Assembly: GCF_001314325.1 (NCBI RefSeq)
Contig: NZ_CP009429.1
Span: 5,084,501-5,148,500, forward strand
DNA: 64,000 nt
Origin: Sphingopyxis macrogoltabida
Lineage (GTDB): Bacteria; Pseudomonadota; Alphaproteobacteria; Sphingomonadales; Sphingomonadaceae
Direction: 5' to 3'
The position numbers were made by a program, and so were the translations under genes. Below, in pieces: positions 51,001-59,670 of the stretch. The notes below the pieces were generated by a model. The model saw only the letters and a list, made by a program, of their open reading frames with translations, did no database searches and was not told the origin of the DNA. Within the stretch, counting starts at the first letter, position 1. The number at the start of each line of letters is the position of its first letter.

Positions 51001-51594
51001 ATGGTAACTACAAATAAATCCCGTGCCCGCGGACGCCCGCGCCGCTTCGATCCCGACGCGGCGGTCGTGACGGCGCAGCAGCTTTTTCACGAACGCGGCT
51101 ATGACGCCGTCAGCGTCGCCGACGTCACCGATGCGCTGGGGATCAATCCGCCGAGCTTCTATGCCGCCTTCGGCAGCAAGGCCGGCCTCTATGCGCGCGT
51201 GCTCGATCACTGGACCGCCACCGAGGCAATCCCGCTCGCCGACATCCTGCGCCCCGATGTCCCGGTTGTCGACGCGCTTGCGGCGCTGCTCGAGGAGGCT
51301 GCGCGCCGCTATGCATCCGATCCGGCGGCGGGCGGCTGCCTCGTGCTCGAAGGCACGCGTTGCAACGACGAGGGCGCGCGCGAAGCCGCCCGCGCGCTGA
51401 ACGAGGGGGCCGAAACATTCATCCGCGACTATGTCGCCGCCCGCCATCCGGACGCTGCGGGTGAAGTCGCCGATTTCGTCAGCACGGCGATGTCGGGGCT
51501 TTCGGCAAAGGCGCGCAGCGGGCACGACCTGCCCCGGCTCCTCGCCACCGCCCGTCTCGCGGGCCGCGCGCTCGCGCTGACGCTGCCTGCCTGA
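51001..51594 (+). CDS. TetR-family transcriptional regulator
   Basis: A 197-residue TetR regulator. The N-terminal helix-turn-helix (about 13-60) includes YDAVSVADVTDALGINPPSF; the C-terminal ligand domain ends in LAGRALALTLPA. The N-terminus is of the AcrR/YxaF-type with a Gly-Arg-Pro-Arg-Arg arm. It probably autoregulates and represses the divergent SDR gene through the palindrome at 50949-50966. Confidence 0.9.
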   Translation: MVTTNKSRARGRPRRFDPDAAVVTAQQLFHERGYDAVSVADVTDALGINPPSFYAAFGSKAGLYARVLDHWTATEAIPLADILRPDVPVVDALAALLEEAARRYASDPAAGGCLVLEGTRCNDEGAREAARALNEGAETFIRDYVAARHPDAAGEVADFVSTAMSGLSAKARSGHDLPRLLATARLAGRALALTLPA

Positions 51595-51651
51595 ACGCCG
51601 AGCGCCGATCCCCTCTTGCGAAGCGGCGCGGAGGCGGCATAACCCGTTGCC

Positions 51652-53025
51652 ATGCGCAACCTTCCTGCCTCCATCGCCCTCGCCGCCGCCCTGCTGGCCG
51701 CCGCGCCCGTCCACGCCAAGCCCGCCGAAACCGAAACGGCGAAAAAGATATTGAAGGACAGCATCGCGATCCCGACCGTCGAGGGCCGCGGCAAGGTGCC
51801 TGAGCTGGCGGCCTATTACGCCGGGGTGCTGAAGGCGGCGGGCTACGCCGACAGCGATATCGTGATCACTCCGATGGGCGAGACGGCGACCTTCGCTGCG
51901 ACGCTTCAGGGCACGGGCAAGGGCAAGCCGATCGTGCTGCTCGGCCATATGGACGTCGTCGAAGCCGACCCCAAGGACTGGGCGCGCGATCCGTTCGTGC
52001 CGGTCGAGGAGAAGGGCTATATCTTCGGCCGCGGGTCGGAGGACAACAAGTTCGACGTCTCGATGATGGTCGCGACGATGGCGCAATTGAAGCAGGATGG
52101 CTTCAAGCCGAAGCGCAGTATCATCCTGCTGCTGTCGGGCGACGAGGAAACCTCGATGACGACGACGCGCGCGCTCGCCGCCAAATACAGGGGCGCCGAA
52201 TTCGCGCTCAATGGCGACGGCGGCGGCGGGCTGATCGGCGAGGACGGCAAGCCCCAATATTACGGGCTGCAGGCGGGTGAGAAGACCTATGCCGACTTCA
52301 CGCTCGAAGTGACAAACCCCGGCGGCCACAGCTCGCGGCCCTCCGACACCAATGCGATCGTCCAGCTTTCGACCGCGCTCGCCAAGGTCGGCGCCTATCG
52401 CTTCACGCCGCAGCAGAATGAGCTGACCAAGGTCGGCATGCCGATCGTCGCCGATCAGGTCGGCGGCGACATCGGCGCGGCACTGAAAGCCTTTGCCGCC
52501 AATCCGGCCGATGCGAAAGCGATCGCGGCGATCCGCGCCGACCCCGAATATATCGGGCAGATCGGCACCACCTGCGTGCCCACGCTGGTCAAGGGCGGCC
52601 ATGCCGAAAATGCGCTGCCGCAGCGTGCGACGGCGAACATCAACTGCCGCATCTTCCCCGGCGTGCCGGTCGAAGCGGTGCGCGCCGAGCTCGAAAAGGT
52701 CATCGCCGACCCGGCGGTCAAGGTGAACCCCGATCCCGAGGCGAGCGCCAGCGACGCGTCGCCGCTGCGTCCCGACGTCATGGCGGCGGTGACGAAGGCG
52801 GTGCATGCCCGCGCGCCCGGCCTGCCGATCATCCCGTCGATGAGCGCGGGCGCGACCGACAGCTATCATTTCCGCATGCAGGGCGTGCCAAGCTACGGCG
52901 TCGCGGGCCTCTTCTCGAAGGCGACCGACAGCTACGCCCACGGCCTCGACGAACGCGTGCCGGTCGATGCGATCGCCCCGGCGCTCGCGCATTGGGACAG
53001 CCTGCTGCGCGATCTGTCGAAATAG
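51652..53025 (+). CDS. M20-family metallopeptidase, secreted
   Basis: A 457-residue zinc dipeptidase/aminoacylase-like enzyme with a signal peptide (ending APVHAKP). The metal ligands are in LLGHMDVVEAD (His, Asp), GRGSEDNK, SGDEETS (Glu pair) and the later SAGATDSYHF. The dimerisation domain lies at about residues 215-325. It would hydrolyse peptides or N-acyl amino acids in the periplasm. Transcribed separately from the TetR gene (57-base gap). Confidence 0.9.
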   Translation: MRNLPASIALAAALLAAAPVHAKPAETETAKKILKDSIAIPTVEGRGKVPELAAYYAGVLKAAGYADSDIVITPMGETATFAATLQGTGKGKPIVLLGHMDVVEADPKDWARDPFVPVEEKGYIFGRGSEDNKFDVSMMVATMAQLKQDGFKPKRSIILLLSGDEETSMTTTRALAAKYRGAEFALNGDGGGGLIGEDGKPQYYGLQAGEKTYADFTLEVTNPGGHSSRPSDTNAIVQLSTALAKVGAYRFTPQQNELTKVGMPIVADQVGGDIGAALKAFAANPADAKAIAAIRADPEYIGQIGTTCVPTLVKGGHAENALPQRATANINCRIFPGVPVEAVRAELEKVIADPAVKVNPDPEASASDASPLRPDVMAAVTKAVHARAPGLPIIPSMSAGATDSYHFRMQGVPSYGVAGLFSKATDSYAHGLDERVPVDAIAPALAHWDSLLRDLSK

Positions 53026-53037
53026 CAGGGGGCGCCG

Positions 53038-53937
53038 CTACGCCGACAAGCCGAACTCCGGCGCTGCGCGGAGCCGTGCAGCGTCGCGCAGCGGCGGCAG
53101 GCCGAAGGCGCGGCTGTAGTCGCGGTTGAACTGTGAGGGGCTGTCATAGCCGACCTGGAAACCTGCGCTCGCGGCGTCCATGGCGTCCGACACCATCAGC
53201 CGTCGCGCCTCGAGCAGGCGCAGTCGGGTGCGATATTGCAGCGGGCTGAAGCGCGTTACCTTCTTGAAATGCTCGTGAAAGGACGACGGGCTCATGCCCG
53301 CGAGCCCCGCCAGGTGGTCGATACTGAGCGTGCCGGCATAATGGTCCTTGATCCACGTCACCGCGCGGCTGACCTGGTGCAGCCGGGTGTCGGCGGTCGC
53401 AATGTGGCGGAGCATCGCGCCCTGCGGCCCGGTGAGCAGCCGGTATAATATCTCGCGCTCGGCGAGCGGCGCCAGCGCGGCAATGTCGTCCGGCGCATCG
53501 AGCAGGCGGAGCAGGCGGAGCGCCGCGTCGAGGAGGCCCGCGTCGGTGTCGCCGACCGCGATCGACGGGGCATGGTCGCTGCGCGGCACCCGCGCATCGT
53601 GCGCGAGCAGCAGTTCGCCGAGCACCGCGACATCGAGGTCGAGCTTCAGGCACAGATAGGGATCGTCGACGCTCGCATCGACGACCATGCCGCTCACCGG
53701 CAGGTCGACCGACACGACCAGAAACTGCGCGCTGTCATAGATGAAACTGGCATCGCCCAGCAGCACGCGCTTGCGGCCGCTGACCGCGAGGCACAGCGAC
53801 GGTTCGTAAACGACCGGCATCGGGTGGCTCGGTTCGGAGCTACGGACAAGCGACACGCGCGGCAGCGCGCACGGGTGGATCCCGTCGGTAGGGCGATGGC
53901 GGCGCAGTATCGAACGCATTTCTGTTAGTATCGTCAT
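53038..53937 (-). CDS. AraC-family transcriptional regulator
   Basis: A 299-residue regulator. An AraC_N-type cupin-like domain (PVVYEPSLCLAVSGRKRVLL) is followed by two helix-turn-helix units (SIDHLAGLAGMSPSSFHEHF and SAGFQVGYDSPSQFNRDYSR). It is divergent from the SDR gene at 54101 with a 163-base gap, a common regulator-target pair. It converges with the M20 gene. Confidence 0.9.
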   Translation of the reverse strand: MTILTEMRSILRRHRPTDGIHPCALPRVSLVRSSEPSHPMPVVYEPSLCLAVSGRKRVLLGDASFIYDSAQFLVVSVDLPVSGMVVDASVDDPYLCLKLDLDVAVLGELLLAHDARVPRSDHAPSIAVGDTDAGLLDAALRLLRLLDAPDDIAALAPLAEREILYRLLTGPQGAMLRHIATADTRLHQVSRAVTWIKDHYAGTLSIDHLAGLAGMSPSSFHEHFKKVTRFSPLQYRTRLRLLEARRLMVSDAMDAASAGFQVGYDSPSQFNRDYSRAFGLPPLRDAARLRAAPEFGLSA

Positions 53938-54100
53938 GATGCCGGTCTTGCAGTGCCGTGACGCTCCCGCAAGCGTAAAGTCCGCTCTTCGGAGGATCGT
54001 ATAATCATTGTGGAGGCGCGTTCTACCGCCTTCCGTCCGGGCAGGTGCAAAAGCCGGTCACCGGACGGCGCTGGGCTGTCCGCCCCCGATGGAGACGATC

Positions 54101-54832
54101 ATGAACATCACCGACAAAGTCATCCTGATCACCGGCGCGAGCAGCGGCATCGGCGCCGCGACGGCGCGCGAACTGGCCGCGGCCGGCGCGAAGCTGCTGC
54201 TCGGCGCCCGGCGCACCGACCGGCTCGAGGCGCTTGCCGCCGAAATCGTCGCGGCGGGCGGCACTGCCGAATATCGCGCGCTCGATGTCACCAGCCGCGA
54301 CGACATGCAGGCGTTCGTCGAGCACGCCGTCGCGCGTTTCGGCCGCGTCGATGTGCTCGTCAACAATGCCGGGATCATGCCGCTGTCGCCGCTGGCCGCG
54401 CTCGAAACGCAGAATTGGGACGCGATGATCGACGTCAATATCCGCGGCGTCCTCAACGGCATCGCGGCGGCGCTTCCCGGCTTTACGGCGCAGGGTTCGG
54501 GCCATTTCGTCAATGTCGCGTCGCTCGGCGCGCATTATGTCGTGCCGACCGGCGCGGTCTATTGCGCGACCAAGTTCGCGGTCTGGGCGATCACCGACGG
54601 CATCCGGCAGGAGCATCGCGACGTGCGCGCGACGATCATCTCGCCCGGCGTCGTCGAATCGGAACTTGGCCATGACATCACCGATGCGGGCAGCGCCGCC
54701 GTGATGGCCGAATTCCGCAGCGTCGCGATCACCCCTGACGCGATCGCGCGCGCGATCCGCTTCGCGGTCGAGCAGCCCGATGACGTCGACGTCAGCGAGA
54801 TCATCGTGCGCCCGGTGAAGGGCAGCTTCTGA
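54101..54832 (+). CDS. SDR-family NAD(P)-dependent oxidoreductase
   Basis: A 243-residue short-chain dehydrogenase. TGASSGIGAATARELA (about 11-26) is the cofactor motif, VNNAGIMPLSPLAAL the NAG block and YCATKFAVWAI the active-site Tyr-x3-Lys. This subgroup (YdfG/serine-dehydrogenase-like) commonly follows an AraC regulator. The ATG at 54101 has GGAG seven bases upstream. Substrate unknown. It converges on the TetR gene at 54858. Confidence 0.92.
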   Translation: MNITDKVILITGASSGIGAATARELAAAGAKLLLGARRTDRLEALAAEIVAAGGTAEYRALDVTSRDDMQAFVEHAVARFGRVDVLVNNAGIMPLSPLAALETQNWDAMIDVNIRGVLNGIAAALPGFTAQGSGHFVNVASLGAHYVVPTGAVYCATKFAVWAITDGIRQEHRDVRATIISPGVVESELGHDITDAGSAAVMAEFRSVAITPDAIARAIRFAVEQPDDVDVSEIIVRPVKGSF

Positions 54833-54857
54833 CGATCTGTTCCCGGCGGCGGCGTGG

Positions 54858-55451
54858 CTAGTCGAGCAGCGCCGCCACCGCCTTTTCGACCATCGCCGCC
54901 GCCGCTTCCGCCCCGAAGCTGGCGGCGTCGAGCGACAGTTCGAGCCACAGCCCGTCGACCATCGCGGTCAGCATGATCGCGAGCCGTCCCGGATCGGTCG
55001 CGCCGCACGCGGTGAGCAGCTCGCCCAGCCGCTCGCGATAGCCCGCGTAACTTGCGGTGTGGATTGCTGCCATGCGCGCATCGCTGCGAGCCAGCGCCCA
55101 AAAGGCGGTCCAAGCGCCGAGCAGTTCGGGATCGGTCACCGGCGGGCGGAAGCTGGCGGTGAGATAGGCAGAGAGGCGCGCGCGCGGATCGCCGCCCGCG
55201 TCCGCGACCGCGTCCATGAAAATTGCGTCCATCCGGTCGCTCGTGGCTTGATAGGTCGCGGCGACGAGGTCGTCGATGCCGCCGAAATAATGGCGCAGCA
55301 GCCCCGGCGAAACGCCGGCCTTCGCGCAGATGGCGCGGACATTCGTCCCTGCGATGCCATGCTCGGCCAGGCACGCCGCCGTCGCCTCGATCAGGTCGGC
55401 GCGGCGGGCGTCGGCGCTTTCGCGCGTAAAGGCTTGGCGAATGGCAGTCAT
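54858..55451 (-). CDS. TetR-family transcriptional regulator (BetI-like)
   Basis: A 197-residue TetR regulator. The DNA-binding domain (RADLIEATAACLAEHGIAGT, then VRAICAKAGVSPGLLRHYF) and the C-terminal end KAVAALLD resemble BetI-type proteins. It lies divergent to the Rieske oxygenase gene; a 22-base palindrome at 55453-55474 begins one base before its start codon. No ribosome binding site fits, so the mRNA may be leaderless. It probably represses the Rieske gene cluster and itself. Confidence 0.9.
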   Translation of the reverse strand: MTAIRQAFTRESADARRADLIEATAACLAEHGIAGTNVRAICAKAGVSPGLLRHYFGGIDDLVAATYQATSDRMDAIFMDAVADAGGDPRARLSAYLTASFRPPVTDPELLGAWTAFWALARSDARMAAIHTASYAGYRERLGELLTACGATDPGRLAIMLTAMVDGLWLELSLDAASFGAEAAAAMVEKAVAALLD

Positions 55452-55452
55452 A

Positions 55453-55474
55453 TTGTTATACGTACGTACAACAA
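55453..55474. promoter_or_regulatory. TetR operator between tetR and the Rieske gene
   Basis: A 22-base near-perfect palindrome (10 of 11 pairs) centred on CGTACG, ending in TTGTT on one side and AACAA on the other. TATAAC on the minus strand, nine bases from the tetR ATG, can act as -10 box, so repressor binding would block both divergent promoters. Confidence 0.75.
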
Positions 55475-55484
55475 GGACGGACTC

Positions 55485-56651
55485 ATGGCAACTGCACCCC
55501 TTCATGCACCGAATTTCGACCCGCAAGACGGCTGGTCGCTCCCCGCGTGGACATACAGCGATCCCGACTTTTACGCAGTCGAAATGGAACGGATCTTCCG
55601 CCCGAGCTGGCAGGTCGTCTGTCACGACAGCGATATCCCGAACGTCGGCGACTGGCACAGCATCGACTATTGCGGCGAAAGCGTCATTCTGGTGCGCGGC
55701 ACCGATCGGGCGGTGCGCGCCTTCACCAATGTCTGCCGCCACCGCGGCTCGCGGCTCGTCGACGGAGCCGCCGGCTGCGCGAAGAAGCTCGTCTGCCCCT
55801 ATCACGCCTGGACCTACGAACTCGACGGCCGGCTGACCGGAGTGCCCGATTCGGCGAGCTACCCGACGCTCGACAAGGGCAAAGCGGGGCTCGTTCCCGT
55901 CGGGCTCGAACAATGGCGCGGCTTCTGGTTCGTGCGGCTTGAGGATGACGGTGGCCCGTCGGTCGCCGAGATGATGGCGCCTTATGAAGCGATGGTCGAA
56001 CCCTATCGCTTCGAGGAGCTCGGCGCATTGGGCCGCGTCACGCTGCGCCCGCGCGAGGTCAACTGGAAGAATGTCGGCGACAATTATTCGGACGGGCTCC
56101 ACATCCCCGTCGCGCATCCCGGGCTGACGCGGCTGTTCGGCAAAAGCTATGGCGTCGAGGCCGAGGACCGCGTCGACCGCATGTGGGGCGATCTGATCGA
56201 CCGCCCGTCGGTCAACTGGTCCGAGCGCATGTACCAGCGGCTGTTGCCGCCGGTGCCGCACCTGCCCGCCGACCGGCAGCGCCACTGGCTCTATTTCAAG
56301 CTGTGGCCGAACGTCGCCTTCGATATCTATCCCGATCAGGTCGACTTCATGCAGTGGCTGCCGACCGGGCCGACGACCTGCCTGATCCGCGAAATTTCCT
56401 ATGTGCTGCCCGACGAGCGCCGCGAGATGCGCGCCGCGCGCTACCTCAACTGGCGGATCAACCGGCAGGTCAATGCCGAGGACACCGAGCTGATTACCCG
56501 CGTCCAGCAGGGAATGCAGTCGAAGAGCTTCACCATGGGGCCGCTCAGCGACAAGGAAGTGTGCCTCAAGCATTTCTGTTCGCGGATGCGCGATATCATT
56601 CCCGAGGCGCGGCTGGAGTACGCGCCGCCAGCGGGGTGGAGCCGCGCTTGA
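55485..56651 (+). CDS. Rieske non-haem iron oxygenase, alpha subunit
   Basis: A 388-residue ring-hydroxylating-type oxygenase. The Rieske cluster is C84-x-H86 (VCRHRGSRL) and C104-x2-H107 (VCPYHAWTY). The mononuclear iron site is D203, H206 and H211 in YSDGLHIPVAH, with a later Asp/Glu in EDTELITRVQQG. The bridging residue is Asp. Ferredoxin and reductase genes are not in the window, so electron transfer must be supplied in trans. The substrate is unknown; demethylating or hydroxylating relatives act on aromatic acids, betaines or carnitine. AAGGACGG precedes the ATG. It is the first gene of a three-gene cluster. Confidence 0.88.
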   Translation: MATAPLHAPNFDPQDGWSLPAWTYSDPDFYAVEMERIFRPSWQVVCHDSDIPNVGDWHSIDYCGESVILVRGTDRAVRAFTNVCRHRGSRLVDGAAGCAKKLVCPYHAWTYELDGRLTGVPDSASYPTLDKGKAGLVPVGLEQWRGFWFVRLEDDGGPSVAEMMAPYEAMVEPYRFEELGALGRVTLRPREVNWKNVGDNYSDGLHIPVAHPGLTRLFGKSYGVEAEDRVDRMWGDLIDRPSVNWSERMYQRLLPPVPHLPADRQRHWLYFKLWPNVAFDIYPDQVDFMQWLPTGPTTCLIREISYVLPDERREMRAARYLNWRINRQVNAEDTELITRVQQGMQSKSFTMGPLSDKEVCLKHFCSRMRDIIPEARLEYAPPAGWSRA

Positions 56652-56668
56652 ACGCCGCCTTTTTCCCG

Positions 56669-56743
56669 TTCGCATCGAGCGAAGTCGAGATGCCCATCGT
56701 GAGCGCACGGTCTCACGGTGTCTCGACTTCGCTCGACACGAAC
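56669..56743. repeat. Inverted repeat between Rieske and FAD monooxygenase genes
   Basis: An arm ending GCGAAGTCGAGATGCC pairs with GGTGTCTCGACTTCGCTC across about 20 bases. It carries the GAAGTCGAG core also seen at 47473-47530. It interrupts the cluster (113-base gap) and could reduce downstream transcription. Confidence 0.7.
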
Positions 56744-56763
56744 GAAGAATAGAGGTGGTCGAT

Positions 56764-57975
56764 ATGCCTCCAGTCATCATCGTCGGCGGCGGACCCGCCG
56801 GCATGGTTGCGGGCCTGCTCCTCGCGCGCGCCGGGGTGCGCGTGACGCTACTCGAAAAGCATGCCGATTTCCTCCGCGACTTCCGCGGCGACACGGTGCA
56901 TCCCTCGACCCTCGAACTGTTCAACGAGATCGGGCTGCTCGAAGAGCTGCTGAAAGAGCCGCACGCCGCGATCGACACGATGACGCTCAACCTGCTCGGA
57001 GGGCGGTACACCATCGCGACGATGAAGCACCTTCCCGTCGCGGCGCGCTTCGTGGCGATGATGCCGCAATGGGATCTGCTCGATTTCATCGCGGGGCAGG
57101 GAAAACGCTACCCGACCTTCGATCTCCGCATGTCGACCGAGGCGACCGGGCTGACCTATGACGCGGCGAACCGCGTCAGCGGGGTGACGCTGGCGAGCGG
57201 CGAAGCGCTGGCCGCGCGGCTGGTCATCGCCGCGGACGGCCGCCGTTCGGTGCTGCGCGATGCCGCCGAACTGCCGCTCGAGGACCTTGGCGCGCCGATG
57301 GATGTGCTCTGGTTCCGCATCCCGGTGCCCGCGGGCATGGACATGTCCGAAGTCGCGCTCGGCACGATCGACAAGGGCGGGATGGTGGTTGCGATCCCGC
57401 GCGGCGATTATTGGCAATGCGCGCAGATCATCGAGAAAGGCGGTTTTGCGCCGATCGAGGCGGCGGGGATCGCGGCCTTTCGCGACCGGATCGTCGCGAT
57501 CGCGCCGGGTCTTGCCGCCGGGATTGACGCGATTCGGAGCTTCGATGACGTCAAGCTGCTCTCGGTCGCGCTCGACCGGCTCACCCGCTGGTCGCGCCCG
57601 GGCCTGCTCGCGATCGGCGACGCCGCGCATGCGATGTCGCCGGTCGGGGGCGTCGGCATCAACCTTGCGGTGCAGGATGCGGTCGCGGCGGCGAATATCC
57701 TCGCCGCGCCGCTTGCCGCCGGTGCCGACCCCGATCCGCTGCTCGCCAAGGTGCAGGACCGCCGCTGGACGCCGACGACGCGGATGCAGGCGATCCAGCG
57801 TTTCGCGCACCAGCGTGTGATCGAGCCGATGCTGCGCGGCGAAATCACCCGCGTGCCGTTCGCGGTCCGCCTGCTCGATGCCATCCCGCTGCTGCGCCGT
57901 ATTCCGGGCCGTATTCTCGGTCTCGGCTTCGGCCGCCAGCATGTTCAATCCCCGCTTGCGAAAGACTTCCAATGA
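56764..57975 (+). CDS. FAD-dependent monooxygenase, PHBH-type
   Basis: A 403-residue flavoprotein. The GxGxxG motif is IIVGGGPAGMVAGLLLARAG, the DG motif is AADGRRSVLRDA and the GD motif is GLLAIGDAAHAMSPVGGVG (near residue 285). This is the group-A aromatic hydroxylase family. The final 30 residues are basic (LLRRIPGRILGLGFGRQ), unusual and perhaps a membrane-binding tail. I start at ATG 56764, with AGAGGTGG six bases upstream. Its stop overlaps the next start (ATGA). The substrate is unknown. Confidence 0.88.
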   Translation: MPPVIIVGGGPAGMVAGLLLARAGVRVTLLEKHADFLRDFRGDTVHPSTLELFNEIGLLEELLKEPHAAIDTMTLNLLGGRYTIATMKHLPVAARFVAMMPQWDLLDFIAGQGKRYPTFDLRMSTEATGLTYDAANRVSGVTLASGEALAARLVIAADGRRSVLRDAAELPLEDLGAPMDVLWFRIPVPAGMDMSEVALGTIDKGGMVVAIPRGDYWQCAQIIEKGGFAPIEAAGIAAFRDRIVAIAPGLAAGIDAIRSFDDVKLLSVALDRLTRWSRPGLLAIGDAAHAMSPVGGVGINLAVQDAVAAANILAAPLAAGADPDPLLAKVQDRRWTPTTRMQAIQRFAHQRVIEPMLRGEITRVPFAVRLLDAIPLLRRIPGRILGLGFGRQHVQSPLAKDFQ

Positions 57976-59579
57976 CCAAAGCCTATGACGCCCTGATTAT
58001 CGGCGCCGGCCACAACGGCCTCGTCTGTGCCTTCTATCTCGCCAGGGCGGGGCTGAAGGTGCGCATCGTCGAGGCGCGCGACGTCGTCGGCGGCGCTGCG
58101 GTGACCGAGGAATTCGCGCCGGGCTTCCGCAATTCGGTCGCCAGCTACACGGTCAGCCTGCTCCAGCCGAAGGTGATCGCCGACATGAAGCTCGCCGATC
58201 ACGGCTATCGCGTCATCGAGCGCCCGATCAGCAACTTCCTGCCGCAGGAGGATGGCGGCTATCTGAAACTCGGCGGCGGGCTCGAACGGACGCAGGCCGA
58301 GTTCCGCAAATTCTCGGCCCGCGACGCCGAGGTGCTGCCGCAATATTATGACGCGCTCGAAAATGTCGCCGAACTGCTCCGCGACCTCGCGCTCCGCGTT
58401 CCGCCCAACGTCGGCGAGGGTCTCCGTACGCTTCTCGACGGCGCGCGGCAGGGGCGGCGCTTCGCGACGCTCAGCCTCGAACAGCAGCGCGACGTGCTCG
58501 ACCTGTTCACCAAATCGGCGCGGACGATGCTCGATAGCTGGTTCGAGAGCGAAGCGGTCAAGGCGGCCTTCGGTTTCGACGCCGTCGTCGGCAATTACGC
58601 CAGCCCCGACACCCCGGGCAGCGCCTATGTCCTGCTCCACCACGTCTTCGGCGAAGTGAACGGCAAAAAGGGCGCGTGGGGTCACAGCGTCGGCGGCATG
58701 GGCAAGATCACCGAAATCATGGCGAAGGTCTGCCGCGATATGGGGGTCGAGATCAGCCTCGAAAGCCCGGTCGCCAAGGTGCTCGTCGACGGCGGCAAGG
58801 CGGTCGGGGTCAAACTGGTTGGCGGCGAGGAAATCGCAGCGGCGCGGGTGATCGCCAACGTCGGGCCGAAACTGCTCTACGAACGGATGATGGACGCGAG
58901 CGACCTGCCCGCCGGTTTCGAACGCCGGATCAAGGGCTTCAAGGCGGGCAGCGGCACCTTCCGCATGAACGTTGCGCTGTCGGAACTGCCGAAGTTCACT
59001 TGCCTTCCCGAACCCGGCGAGCATCACCAGTCGGGGATCATCCTCGCGCCGACGCTCGACTATATGGACCGCGCCTTCCTCGACGCAAAGCAGTACGGCT
59101 GGTCGAAGGCGCCGATCGTCGAGATGCTGATCCCCTCGACCGTCGACGACAGCCTCGCGCCTGAGGGTTGCCATGTCGCCAGCCTCTTCTGCCAGCAGTT
59201 CGCGCCCGAACTGCCGGGCGGACGCGACTGGGACAATGAGGAAGAGGCGGCGGCCGATGCGATCATCGATACCGTCGAAAAACATGCGCCGGGCTTCCGC
59301 GCCAGCATCGTCGGCCAGACGCGCCTGTCGCCCAAAGGTCTCGAACGCAAGTTCGGCCTCGTCGGCGGCGACATCATGCACGGCAATATGAGCCTCGACC
59401 AGCTTTGGGCGGCGCGCCCCGTGCTTGGCAACGGCGGCTATCGCGGGCCGGTGAAGGGCCTCTATATGTGCGGCGCGGGCACTCACCCCGGCGGCGGCGT
59501 GACCGGCGCGCCGGGGCATAATGCGGCGACGGTGATCCTACGCGACCGGGGCCTCTTCGCGCCCAAATGGCGCGTCTGA
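57972..59579 (+). CDS. PYROXD2/CrtI-like FAD-dependent oxidoreductase
   Basis: A 535-residue flavoprotein. The start ALIIGAGHNGLVCAFYLARA is the dinucleotide motif, followed by VVGGAAVTEEFAPGFRNS, a PYROXD2/phytoene-dehydrogenase pattern, and a C-terminal motif near GGYRGPVKGLYMCGAGTHPG that completes FAD binding (GGGVTGAPGHNAA). Relatives include carotenoid desaturases, but PYROXD2-type proteins have other, mostly unknown substrates. It is coupled to the FAD monooxygenase gene, so they probably act in sequence on one pathway. Confidence 0.88.
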   Translation: MTKAYDALIIGAGHNGLVCAFYLARAGLKVRIVEARDVVGGAAVTEEFAPGFRNSVASYTVSLLQPKVIADMKLADHGYRVIERPISNFLPQEDGGYLKLGGGLERTQAEFRKFSARDAEVLPQYYDALENVAELLRDLALRVPPNVGEGLRTLLDGARQGRRFATLSLEQQRDVLDLFTKSARTMLDSWFESEAVKAAFGFDAVVGNYASPDTPGSAYVLLHHVFGEVNGKKGAWGHSVGGMGKITEIMAKVCRDMGVEISLESPVAKVLVDGGKAVGVKLVGGEEIAAARVIANVGPKLLYERMMDASDLPAGFERRIKGFKAGSGTFRMNVALSELPKFTCLPEPGEHHQSGIILAPTLDYMDRAFLDAKQYGWSKAPIVEMLIPSTVDDSLAPEGCHVASLFCQQFAPELPGGRDWDNEEEAAADAIIDTVEKHAPGFRASIVGQTRLSPKGLERKFGLVGGDIMHGNMSLDQLWAARPVLGNGGYRGPVKGLYMCGAGTHPGGGVTGAPGHNAATVILRDRGLFAPKWRV

Positions 59580-59670
59580 TCCAAACCGGTCGGTTGGGGT
59601 GTCGCGGGGGCGGCCCGGATGATCGGGGGACTCGGCACCTGCAATCGCCGGATCATGTGGCGGGAGGTTT

